From positions 1,488,001-1,552,000 of the forward strand of contig JBAJFE010000023.1 in NCBI GenBank assembly GCA_037903355.1: a stretch of 64,000 nucleotides of DNA, given 5' to 3'. The translations under genes and the position numbers were made by a program. The notes beneath the pieces were generated by a model. That model was not told the origin of the DNA. It was given only the letters and a program-made list of their open reading frames with translations, and ran no database searches. Numbering within the stretch: the first letter of the stretch is position 1; each line of letters opens with the position of its first letter. This DNA is from Trichuris trichiura (lineage: Eukaryota; Nematoda; Enoplea; Trichinellida; Trichuridae). Below are positions 23,131-34,565 of the stretch, in pieces.

Positions 23131-26100
23131 TCATTTGCAAAGTATGGCGTGCACGCGCGCTGCTATTGTCGGAATCAATAAACGTCCGTCTCCATCGTCG
23201 TCGTCGTCGTTGTCGTCATCGACTCCGGGCGGGAGGACTTTTCCGGGCGCCAACTCTTTACGAACGAAGAATGTTCGATTCGGCGGCACGCAAAGGCGCG
23301 ATTTTTTCCCCAATAAACCGTCGTGGATTGTTGGCCCGTCGGCGGAGGTTAGTTCGATTGGAATGACGAGTCGGCAACAGAGGTCGCGCGTCTACGCGCT
23401 TTTCCCCCCGGAATGACGTTTTTATACAAACGGAAAAGGCAAAGTGCGCTCACCCTGATTTGGTCGACTCTTGTCGTCGTCGTCGTTGTCTTCGTCGTTT
23501 ACTTCCCGCCAATTGTCTATTGCTATATGAGACGACACGTCGCGCGCGCGCGCGCGCGTTCGGAGGCAAAGTTTGTGTCCGAAATTGCCTTCCATTCGCG
23601 AACGGCAAACCAATTTTCAAAACGTGACCCTTTAGCCGGCTTTACGTCTCTCTCTTTCTCTTCTTGAGAGATCATTTCCTCGTTTGTGTTGGCGGAATGA
23701 CGTTCTTCTTCTTTTTTTGGTCTCGTCAAAAGAAGAGGTTTAAAAATGCTTTTTTCCGCGTTGCTACTCAAAAAGTAGGTTATCCAATCGTCTGACGTAG
23801 CTTCACCTCTTAACATGTCGATGGTACACCCTCCCAGGAGCTATTTGTTTCCTCGGGCGTAAGTCGGCAAAATGCGCAAACGCTTATTGACATGTGGACG
23901 CGTACTCCTTGGAGACGTGCCTTCAAGATATGGGCGTTCGTCTACCTGCAAGAATGTACAATGGTAATTGAACGCGACAGTTGTCGCGCGGGCTTGCGTA
24001 GGTTGGTGGGGTGCTATTACAAGTTTCCCATTGAGAAGGGAAAACTTGAACTTCCATATCCAACCACGTAAGGCCAAGAAGCGGAAGCAGAGGCGCGACG
24101 AAGCGTCTTCAATTCAAAAGCAACCTGTTTCTCCGGGACGTCCGTGCTCGCTGCGGGGTTGCTTCTCATTAACGACATTGCACTGGCAGAACGACAAAGC
24201 CACAGGTTGTTGTTCCATAGGCTGACCAAAATTGGCAGCCTTAAGCTTCAATGATCCAACAAGGCGGGCTGCTTGAGCTTAGGCTTCTTGTTCAACACGC
24301 GTGGAAGGTATTTGAAAAATCCAACCTGCACATCCGTTGTAGAGAGCATGTATGGCCACCAACATTGTTGAAAGTTGGGCTACTGCGAGTGGGCGCCTTT
24401 TTTGTCTTCTTTTTTCGGACACCACCACAATGGCGTCGCAAATTGTGCCAGCCTGTTGGTTTTCCCCGACCGACCGGTTGGAGCACTTTTTCCGCCGCTC
24501 GGCTGGCTGTAAAACGTTGCTGAATGATGACTTGAAAGGATCGCTTTGAAGGATTGCGCCGTTTGCGACACGAACATAAAAAGCGGCGTCAGGCGGCGCA
24601 GAAGTAGTGCCAGGGACGGTGGAAGGAGCGGAGCTTTATGCAAAGGCACTGTTGTGCCCGCGCGCGCGCGCGCGCGCGACCACTTTGTCCAACGACAACA
24701 TTTCCCGCCGTTGAACTCAAAAGTGTGCTCGTCTTGTGACCTACAAATAAGGCGCATATTTTCGCTCCGTATCGTCAGTTCGCTCCTGTCGCCGCAGCCG
24801 CTGTGCATTCTTTCGTAGACCGCAAATTCGGGATTGGTCATTTGGGAAGTCACCTTACTATTGTAGGCATTGCTTGAAAATGGCCTTGCGCAACTAAAGC
24901 CAATTGGATCGCTTTTAACCTTTGGATGATCCCGTATGCATTGGCGGGAAAAGGACATCAAAATGGAAATGAAGAAGATATCATTGCAATTCATTGGCCA
25001 TCGAGTATTGAGGTCAGTTTGCGTGTTCCGGCCATACTCGACGCATCATCATAATTGTAAGGCAAAGATTTAAAGTAGGCGCGGTTGCTGCTGCTGCTGC
25101 TGCGGGAGATTGACCTTTGTTGGTACAGTCGCGCGTTTGAGTCATTAGAGCTCATCATCTACGTGCCAGTTGGCACGTATCACACCCTTTTTGCCCGCGG
25201 CGCGGTGCAGCGATATTTTTCGCTATCCAACAAAAGCTTCGGGGTATAAGGTTCGAGATTCGACCGCAGGCGAGTAATGAATGGTTTTTAAAAAAAAGAA
25301 GAAAATTAAAAACGGTCCCAAGTTGACCCCCTCCTTTCAGCGATCAGCCGAAAATAGCCTGCCCGCCGCAGTTGCTCTTCGTCTGCGGCGTCGTTTCGTT
25401 TCCAAAGAAGAACCGAGCCATCTTCGTATATGCCTTTTTGCCAAGTCGACGCTTTAATGGGCCGCCGCGGCAAACTTGTTCACACTTGTCCGCAAGGTAG
25501 GCTCGCTTGCTCTCGAAAGCGCCTGAACCGGTCGTCCTACCTTTTCGCGCCGCGTAATCCCGCGTCGCAGTTTAAAATTTGCATGCCAACACGTCACCAC
25601 ATTCCGCTAACGTCGCCCATAGGTGGCAGCACAGCTAGCGATAGCCTAATTTTAAAGGAAACAATTTGGGAGTGGGTTCGCTACGTTTTTTGTTGCTTCT
25701 CTTCGCCTCCTTTTTGAGTTTGAATTTTCGAGCGTTAATGATGCTCAAGTTCATTGCCTATCCTTAGGCAGCAACGTAAAGCAACCTTGTTCGATCTCTC
25801 TCTCTGTCTTTTTTTTTAAAACATACTCGGCGGATAGGTTTGAAGGGAAAAGTTTGGTTGCCCTAATTTTTAGTCGAAGCCTTGATTATCCAACGTTGCT
25901 TATTTTGCAATTTTTGCCCGTCCGCTGGTCGCGCGCGCGCGCGCGGCGATTGATGTTGCTGAGCACGACTCTGTTCATTGAAAAGTATCTTTTCAGTTGA
26001 AGCGGGCGCGCGCTCCGTGTTGCAAAAAGTGGCACCACCATATCGCTGGTCGCGCTGCCACGTTCGCTACTTGTTCGCGCCGAGTTTCAGCACGAGTCCG

Positions 26101-28616
26101 AGTAATGTTTGAACTTTTTCCTCGGCTGCTTCACGCCGATACGCGCTAAAAAGAGTACATTCCGCGACAGCGGCCGCTATTCAGGGCCGAATTCCTCCCT
26201 TTAACGCTTTTCCAACTTTTGTTGCTCAGCAGAACGTTAATGGCCGTCTCTCGGCTGTTGGATTATGCAAAAAACTACATGTACGCCAAAGCGAACATTG
26301 CTCCTTTACGAAATAGGTTTTTTTTAAAATCATAAAGTGCCAGTTATTCAATTATTATTATTATTTTTGTTTTTACAGGCTGCCTGAAATATCTGCAGTA
26401 TATTACGCTGCAAAAATGTTTTTCATACCTTCGCTCTCCGCCTTTCCGTTTCGAGACGGACTTGGACTTGAGCTTTCGTTTTTCTTGCTGCTTTGCAGTG
26501 GTCTTTCCGACATGTGCGGAATGGCCTTTTTGCTTCCCGCCACACAAAGTGCATACGATTCGTTTCGAGCGTGTCTCCTTCAATATTCTCGCCTAAATCG
26601 CTTACATAATAGCAACATAAGAGGAGTACATACGTCTGCAAGTCGGCCGGTACATTCTTGCGCAATAGGGAAGTTGCGCGGCAAGTTATTTGCATTTTCT
26701 ATTTAGCCACTGCGAGCTTGTAAGGGCACCAACCGGGCGCCTACCGAGCTTCCCACCACTGGCTTAGTGTAAAGGCATTATGCCTCAGCCGGCGTTATAA
26801 GCTTTGATCTTACTTAGCGCCTTTCGCGGTGAAGGCTATAAACATAAGGTATTCTTTAAGCTAGTGAACTAGGTGACCCATAGCAACCCTGAAGTGATAT
26901 GTTGCTTTACAAAAGCCATATCTTTTTGACGTCTTCCTTAAGTGTGCACCTAATTTTTGGGTTGAACGTATGGTTGAGTATGCGACAATGCGTTATACAG
27001 TTGTGAACCTCCATAAGTTGACCACCCAACAGACTGGTCAACTTACAGAGAGGCAAACTAGCATTGCGTCCATATACCGCGTTATGGCTAAGGTGGTCAA
27101 CTTTGGAGATCCCACTGTATCTTGCGTAGGGTCCCGTCCTTGTGTTGGCCAACAACCCGCTAGCTTAGTTGAGCTTTGTCACCAAAGGCCTGTCCAGCTC
27201 GTATGATGAAGCGGACAAAAGTTTCGTATAAAAAAAGGGTGCCTTACATTGGCTCTAGTTGGCTTGGTTTGAAAATATTTAAATTTTCTCGTCCTCTTTC
27301 CTTTTTAGACGGCATACGACAGCTTGAGGAAGAAGATAGCCTACCGGCATGACGACTTTTGCTCGGCTGGCTTTAGGTAGCATTTTTAGGACGTTTTTTC
27401 CCCCACGAAAATGATCCCTTTTTGCAATTTTCTTACGGACGCGAGAGAGGACGAAATGAGCGCGTATTTAAAGCCGAGTAAGTGACGGCGGGCGCGCATA
27501 CCCGCAAGCCTGAACCGATATATCCCGTCTAAATGCGTAAAGCAGATTTTAAAGACGGCCTTGTAATGATGAAGGCCCATTGGTGAGTGAGATCAGCTTT
27601 TTTTAGAGACATCCGTTTTAATGGTCAAAAGATATGTTCTATTTTGTTGGTTGATCTTTAAACGCTCCGGACGGAAGGTCATTTGTATCCTTGCATGTTG
27701 TTGATCAATGCGGCCGGCCTGTTTTACTCCCTGCAGCAGCAGCAGCAGCAGTAGCAGCACGCACGAACCGTAGCGTTTCGGAAAGTGTCTTCTTCGCGCT
27801 TATTCTTTCGTTTATGTTTGAACGCGTCGCCCCTTCTGGGTACTACTATAGCGCTCCGTTTCCAACGTAGGCCAATTTTAAATTGCGGCTTCGCTTTCTT
27901 ACGCGTAAGAAAGTTTGCCGAGCAAATGGTTGACCAACTTTTTCGGGAGACAAGTCCAAACGCGGACGGCTTTTTCGGCTTGGAGCAAACAGGATTGCAT
28001 GTCGTCGAATAGATGTTCGAATACTTCCGCTCCGAGCAGCTTTTGCTAGCAAACGTTGTTTGTTGCCCGTAAAAGGAGCTTAGCATTGGGGGAGAGGAGC
28101 TTTTTCTTGTTGAGAGATATTTGGTGGATGGTTTTTCTTTTTGATTTTAGGTTTTTTCGCCCGCTGTCACGTTGCAAACCAGCCAAAGCTGTCGCAACCC
28201 CCTAAGCGTAGCCTACTACTGCTACCTGCTGGAGACAACAACGGCTCGCGCGCTTTTCGTCCGGAAATGAAAAGTTGCCAACGCCTAGTTGCACCGACTA
28301 TTCGCTGGCGAACCAAATTAGCGTGCGCGCCTTCTTCTTGCGCTAACCTGTTGCCTGAATTTGAATAGGATCCCTATCTTGCCGCTTAAAGCTCAACTGG
28401 GTGCCACGCGTTCAACAATAGGCTGCAGGCAACCTGAGAATACTTTGTATCCGTTTCCATTTTGGCCGCCTAAGTATACCTGCCGGCAGTTTTGTTTTTT
28501 TTTGTTTTCTTTCGCTTTCCGCTTAACGTCGAGCCTTCTCCATTCTTTCAGTAAGTTGTAGGCAACGAGAATCAGCATGTAAATCAGATTGCGCCGGCGC
28601 GGCAAGCAACCTAGGG

Positions 28617-28847
28617 TGTTCCAAGCGTCAGCGCTCCCGCGAGCTCCTTCGGGATACGAAAACGAAAAACAATTGTCCCTCCTGTCGCCCTTGTAAAGCG
28701 TACGGACAAAATGCCATACAAGGCGCCGCAAGGATCCGTCCTGTTCGTAGGACGAATAGGTTTTGCCAAGTTTTGCTCAAATTGGGTTCGCGTTAAAAGT
28801 GTCAACTTGCCAGGATTGGCCAGCAGCTCTTCAAAAGCGTTCTGCTA
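28617..28847 (-). CDS. Exon-like segment, unassigned
   Basis: On the minus strand an acceptor (GGTCTTAGCAG) precedes an open frame reading NAFEELLANPGKLTLLTRTQ and later RTDPCGALYGILSVRF. The composition is protein-like with normal Asp, Glu and Lys use. The frame ends in a TAG near 28,617. No domain is recognised. Confidence 0.28.
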
Positions 28848-31800
28848 AGACCAGTTGAACTGATTTTCCAAGAATCCGCACGTGACGACGTATGGACTAA
28901 TTTCCAACCGCGCGAACACGCTTTGAGACCTTAAAAAGCCTTAAGCGCCTTTTGGTGCCCGGACGACGATGACAGGGGGAAGAATTTGAATTTTTACAAA
29001 ATCCTTCCGGCGCACATATGCCTCTGATGCTTTCACTCCTTCCTCCCTCTATCTCTCTCTCTCTCTTGTGGCAAAAATAAAATGCGTGTGAATCATTTTA
29101 AAGTTAGGCACAAAAGAACGATTCGGCAGACGAAATGGGCCCAACGATAAATGCGCCCTCTTCTGGGGGGGTTTTCTGTTCTGTTGGAAACGCCTTAGTC
29201 TTGCAAGCCTGTTGTGGGCAGCCGGTTGGACGCGAAAGAGAGATGGTAGGGTGGGTAAAAACGATGAGTGTCATTCACTTGGTCGCCTTCGTTTCGCGTG
29301 CTTTTCGTGTCGCTGATACATGTCAGTTGAAGTTTTGCTGGTAAAAAAAAACTCTATTTATTCAGGCGTCGGCTGACGACGAGCCAGCCGCGACGGCCTA
29401 CTGCCACTCGGTGAAACTCAGCTGTCACTGTAGCGAATCACTTTTTTGCACATCACCCGTAAACGCATCATTCTTCCGTTGATCGCAGTCGACTGGTCGG
29501 TCGGTAAGCCGCGCTGTTGCAACTAAGCAGACTCGTTTCTCCGGTGGTCGCTTCTCCTTGTTTGCCGCCCCGCCGAATCGTCATCGCATTTCGGCACTCA
29601 GTCTTGCTCACGTTGTCGACGTTGCACCGTTCTCCCCCCAACCCGAACCCAAACTTGCCGCTTTTGCTTTTTTTTTTAAAAATCTTTCTCGCGTTTCCAT
29701 TTTTGTCCAATTTCTTTTCCCCATCGACCACCGGCGCTAAAGCTACTTGGTAGGCGCCTATTTTGCCCGGAAAAAGATTTCGTCATTTCTACCATACACC
29801 CTGATTGTTTCGCAGGTACAATACGTTTTTGGCGCACATTCTTTAGCTAGCAATGCTTTTCGCCCGACGTTTCGTCGTTCGCTGATGCCGCAATCGACGT
29901 GCGCGCCTTTTGCCGAACTTGTCGCAGTCGTCATCGTTGTCGTTTTCGCCCGTACTGGCAGTCAAGACAGCGCGGGACGTCCAACGAGACGTCTAAAAAA
30001 ACAAATCGACCCGTTATCTCATTACGTCCGTCAGTAGGAGAGACCGTAATGGCTTTCCGCATCGACCGGCGGCGGACGTAATACGCGAATGGGTTGCAAG
30101 GCATTGAGGAGCGCATTGAGGTTAAAAAAAAGCAACCTCAACCAAATCGGCTCGGTCGTGTTCCTGCCAGCCGTCTGGCCCTCGTTGCCGCATGCGCGCT
30201 GGCTAGACAACTGTGTGTATGTGTGACAACCGCGACGAAGACGATGGCGCGATGACAAGAAAAGGCGATCACCACTATGGGCTGCCAGAGAGAAAGAGAG
30301 AGAGAGAGAGAGGAACGAGTTTTTGCGAGCAGCGCCGCCTCTGTTCAACAGCGGAAACGCGTTGCGTTGTCGAAACTTTTTCCCCGCGGCGGCTATGAGT
30401 TTCGTTCGCCGATTCGGGCAGGCAGTTCGTGTTTTTTTTTCGTTCCCCTTAAACCTAAGGAACATTTTCGAATAGCGTCTACACACTAGGACGCAACGCG
30501 GTTATTACGTCGCGCGCGCGCGCGCGCACAGGTGCTTTTGCCCGCGATTCATTGACAATGTGTTACGTCCGAATTTATCCGTCCGAAAAATTTGACAATG
30601 GTCCGCGCTGTCCTCCAACGTCGTTGTCTCCAATGCAGCGTTGTTGTTTGTTCTTTGCAGCGTCGGCGTCCGGCCCGCAGCCCAACAGTGGTCGACAAAC
30701 GGGATCGCGAGAAAGCGTTCTCGCAGCAAGCCTTCGTCGACGATGACCCAAGGTGAGCCTGCTTAGTGGCCTCCTTTACCCTCATTGCTAAAGCCCGCAT
30801 GTTCGCGCTATACTGTCTTTTCTTGTCGTTTGTTGTAAAAAAAAAGAACAACAAAATTTTTACTATTGCCTGCGTCCCCTCTTTAAGCTTTCCGTCGGGT
30901 TAAGGCGGGGGCGGGAAGGTAGGTGCTGCTGTTAGCCTATTTTGGCGAGCGCACCCTCGGGTGCCCCCACGCTTCCGCATTCTCTTGTCTCGACGTATTC
31001 AGTAAAACGCTCCCCACAACGTCACTGCTCTTTACCAGTGGCAATAGCTGAGTAAACAGCTTTTTCAGCTCTATGCAATGTCGTCTGCAGAAGGAGGGCG
31101 CCTGTCGTATTTTATCCTACCTTTGCGCATTGCCCATCGATGGTCCGACCTATCCTTTCCTTGTTGGTCTACGATTGACGTCTCCTATTTATTTAACGCT
31201 AATCTTAGGCAGACTTTCGCATACATGCTGATCATTTCGAGAACGTTGTCACTGCCGCATCGCCGTCTCTTCGAGTAGTCTAACTTTTCTTAACTTCGTC
31301 ACGCTGACGCTTCAGTAGGGGCGATCGATGCAACTTTTCTTGGAAAACCCTTCGTCGTCGTCGTCGTTGTCGTCGTGGCAGCGAGTTGCCGGGATTATTT
31401 GAAAAAAGAAAGTAAAAAAAAAAAACAGAGAGAGCAAAGGCTGGTCGTTTTGTTGTAGCCCAAAGAATGGGTCGCCCCCCGCCCTTGTACCCCGCGTTTA
31501 CAGTATCTTCTTTAGCTTGGAGCGCCGCGGGTTGATCCCTTAGCGGCGTTGATCCAAGGGCGACAGGCCAAGGCGCGTCTCTTTCCGTGCCATTTATTAC
31601 CCAAACGGTTCATTCTATGTCACAGTTGCCAGCCGGTTTCCTATTAGTTGCATCGGTCGATGGCCAATTGTCAGCAAAGGCGCGTGATTTGGACGACGAC
31701 TCAGTCGAACTTGCGACATGTTTGTTTGACCGCGATGTTATGTCATTTGGCACCTGTTGAAGTATGCAGATTGAATTTGAACTGGTTGCTCTCTCTCTGT

Positions 31801-32094
31801 CGCTCGACGACGACGACGACGCGTCAACGATGCTTGCGCGCGTTTGGACAACGCGCCACCGTTTCGTATGGTCAAAAATCTTCCGTACGCTTTTCGTTGA
31901 CAACTTGGCGCCGTTATCCCTCTGGAAAAGCTATGCTCCCCTCTTCCCGCCTGCGCCGCCGCCAAAAATGTCCGTCACTTTCCGCGGGTACGTGTTGGAT
32001 CGTTTTGAATTTTAATTTTTCCCTTTCCTGCCCTCCGTTGTAGAAGCGGAGCCGCCGCGGACAAGCACTTGATAAGATGAGCTAAAAAAAGTAA

Positions 32095-32507
32095 AATTGG
32101 GATATCAAACTGGATAACTTTGCTTCCGGGCTAAGTTCAACCTGGAAATTTTTGTCGTTGTTCACCGTGTAGCCGCGCGCGTTGGCAGAGCAGTCAATGT
32201 CTTTGGCATAAATTTCCTCCTTGTCGTTATCGTCAACCAAAGCGACCAAACCCTATCCATGATGATTTTGTTTTAGTGACCATTGGGTTAGAGGTATTTC
32301 TTTCGTTCTGTCACATTTTTTCCCTATTTCATCGGCGGCGGCAAAAGGCTGACTAGCTTTTAGGGTGGCGCGTGGGAGGGGAGACACCTTTGGCGGGTGA
32401 ACGCTGCGACCAGATAAAATGTCAGGATACTGACCATATGGTGAGAAAGAGAGAAAGTCCGAACTGCCTCCGCCCCTTGCCAGTAACCTTACGAACGAAT
32501 TCTTCAA
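32095..32507 (-). CDS. Two exon-like segments, unassigned
   Basis: A minus-strand frame from about 32,507 to 32,388 (FLSFSPYGQYPDILSGRSVH) ends at AAG/GTGTCT. Skipping to an acceptor GGATAG ending at 32,253 continues in phase with GLVALVDDNDKEEIYAKDID and then CSANARGYTVNNDKNF. The acidic, non-repetitive composition of the second piece makes it one of the better coding candidates in the GC-rich block. Another open minus frame lies just upstream (32,630-32,985, DEDNLLDYPKTKGRRWGEPT). No family is recognised. Confidence 0.3.
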
Positions 32508-33500
32508 CTTAACGCGCGCAGCTGTGCAGAATCTAGGCGCTGAACGCCTGCTTTCTCAAAGGTTGGCAAAAAAGCGGTCGGCTCTGCGCCGTCGCTTACG
32601 TTATGTAAACTTCGCAGGTGTTTGCTCAGAATTTTTGCCTTTGGACTGTGCCCTGCAATAACGGAGTTTTTTGGCGCTGCGGTTGGCGAAATTGGCGCGC
32701 GCGGCAAAAATTCCGGCGCCCTTCGCCTAGCGCGCACGGATGCCCGTAGCGATTCTGAAAATAATGGAAGGAGCGCCAGTTCCTCAAAGTTCCGCCCGTC
32801 GACAATTGAGCCAAAGCGACAGGATCGTCGTCGACTTGCTGCCTTTCTTGGCTATCGCCTATTTTGGGGGCCCATATCGGCTGCGGACAGATGAACTTGC
32901 TTGTCGAGGTCGGCTCGCCCCATCGCCTTCCTTTCGTCTTAGGATAGTCCAGCAAGTTGTCTTCGTCAGGCGCAGGTACCCGTAGCGCACCAATGTTTAA
33001 CCTTTTTTCTGCTTATCAACAATGGCTAAGCCTATGCGCGCTATTTTTGTTGCATATCCAAACGCCTAATGGAAAGACTAGTAGGTATATTTTGTTTAGG
33101 ACGATGCTGTTGCGCATGCAGCCGTTAGCCTAATGTTGGTGCGGATTATTGGGAGGTATGCAACCATGGATTCCGCCTTGGAAACTAATGCTGTTCTTTA
33201 CTTGTTTTTTGGATATTTCGTTTTCACCCTTTTTTGCGTCGCCTCTCGTTCGGGCGCTCTCTAAACGCTGCGCAGTGTATAGTCACTCTGTGACGCATAG
33301 TGCTTTCGTTTATATATACCTGAGCGTGCGAGCAAGCTTGGTGCCTGCTTTCAACGCAAGCAGTGCTGTATAAGCTCGGCGACCCATTAATTTTCAGGCT
33401 GCCCAATGGTTCGGCCGCTTGTACGTATGGTCGATTCGTTTGTAAGTGCCTGTCGGCTTGGAAAATTTATTCTCATTCCCTTTGGCGGGGTCCCATTGCC

Positions 33501-34553
33501 GGCTTGACACCGAAAGGTGCGTAGTTTCAGCGCGGATGCAAACGCACCTTGTTCCTCTCATCCGCTCGCGCGCTTTTATCCAAAATCACGCATGCGCCCA
33601 TAAATAGATAGTGCGTCGTCCGCGTTTGGCGGTCTGCCGGCTTTGCTGCTATTTTTTGAATTTATATTTTTTATTTCCAAGTTCAAATGTTGCTTCGAAC
33701 GCCTTTACGCTCTGCCCATCGTTTTCGCAGCAGCGCATAGCCTATCATATATCTTTTCGGGATTCGCGTCAATGGGTATCCCTCATCATGCCTTAAGTAA
33801 GCAGATTTTAAGCGTCCGCGTTTGCAGTAACAGTTTCAAAACGCTGCCCTTTTGGAAGAGCAAATGCTACGCAGCTACGATGGGTGATAAGGTGCTGTTT
33901 GCGATAAAAAGGGCTGTACATATATGATATGTTTCGGCGTAGGAAAATTTGCATACGTTAACTGAACACGCTTTCGTGCGTAGGCTAATTGTAGTTTCCT
34001 CATTTCAAGTTACTTTTTCAAGATTGGAAAAGAGCAAAGGCTGAAAGTTCGTCCATGCACGACAGGTAATTAATGCGGCTATGGGTGACCAAGCGGGTAT
34101 AGCGCCCCAGTAGTAAATAGGTTGCTTGTTGCGCTAATGGTTTTTGCTTCGGCTAGCCGGATCATGCGCGCCCGTTGATCGCTTTTGCTCAGGGTGAAAA
34201 GGGAGTCAGCATTTTGTTCGCCGTCCGTCTAAGAATGCGTCTCGTTATGTATTTTCCTCCCCGGCGGCAAAAGGATCGACCCAACAGAATATGCCAAGCG
34301 CTGGGACAGCCTACGCGTCTTCCCGACGGACTATCGGTTACTTTCAAAAACTGCAAACCAATACAAATCATAACCTTTCGTAATCGTCTATGCGAGCAGC
34401 ACCCGCCGGTGGCAATAGACACTGTTGGTTACGGGATGTTTGCTTGGTGATGACCAACTAAAATTGAAGCCTTATTCTCCGGATGTTGCCCCAGTTTTAT
34501 TTATATGCTCGCTTAATGCGTCACGTGTAACTGTGATGTTTTTTTATTTTGCA
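33501..34553. other. Region upstream of NAB
   Basis: Expected to hold the NAB promoter or first non-coding exon. A plus-strand open frame at 34,175-34,450 has no recognisable domain. No motif can be named. Confidence 0.3.
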
Positions 34554-34554
34554 G
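34553..34554 (+). other. Splice acceptor just upstream of NAB start
   Basis: TTTTTTTATTTTGCAG ends 11 bases before the ATG. It is either a spliced-leader site or the end of a 5' UTR intron. Confidence 0.55.
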
Positions 34555-34565
34555 ACTGAAGGCTG

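Larger units (their letters stand above)
20400..33500. other. GC-richer block with (CG)n runs; no gene assigned
   Basis: GC content is visibly higher than on both sides. Pure CG dinucleotide runs of 12-20 bases occur at 20,420, 20,881, 23,541, 24,659, 25,930 and 30,511, with CGT/CGA trinucleotide runs at 23,190-23,216, 23,475-23,497, 31,350-31,375 and 31,806-31,822 and a GA run near 30,296. Long open frames occur on both strands over the same bases (for example 21,865-22,575 plus and 22,080-22,403 minus; 24,380-24,994 minus), largely because stop codons are rare at this GC content. No conserved domain is recognised. A few exon-like pieces with splice sites are listed separately. Confidence 0.6.

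Noticed and set aside
24380..24994. 204-codon minus-strand open frame with (Arg-Ala)n
   Set aside because: The Arg-Ala run is a translated (CG)n microsatellite; no splice or domain support.
30031..30486. 151-codon minus-strand open frame
   Set aside because: Contains a translated GA/CT run, no domain, and competing open frames on the other strand.
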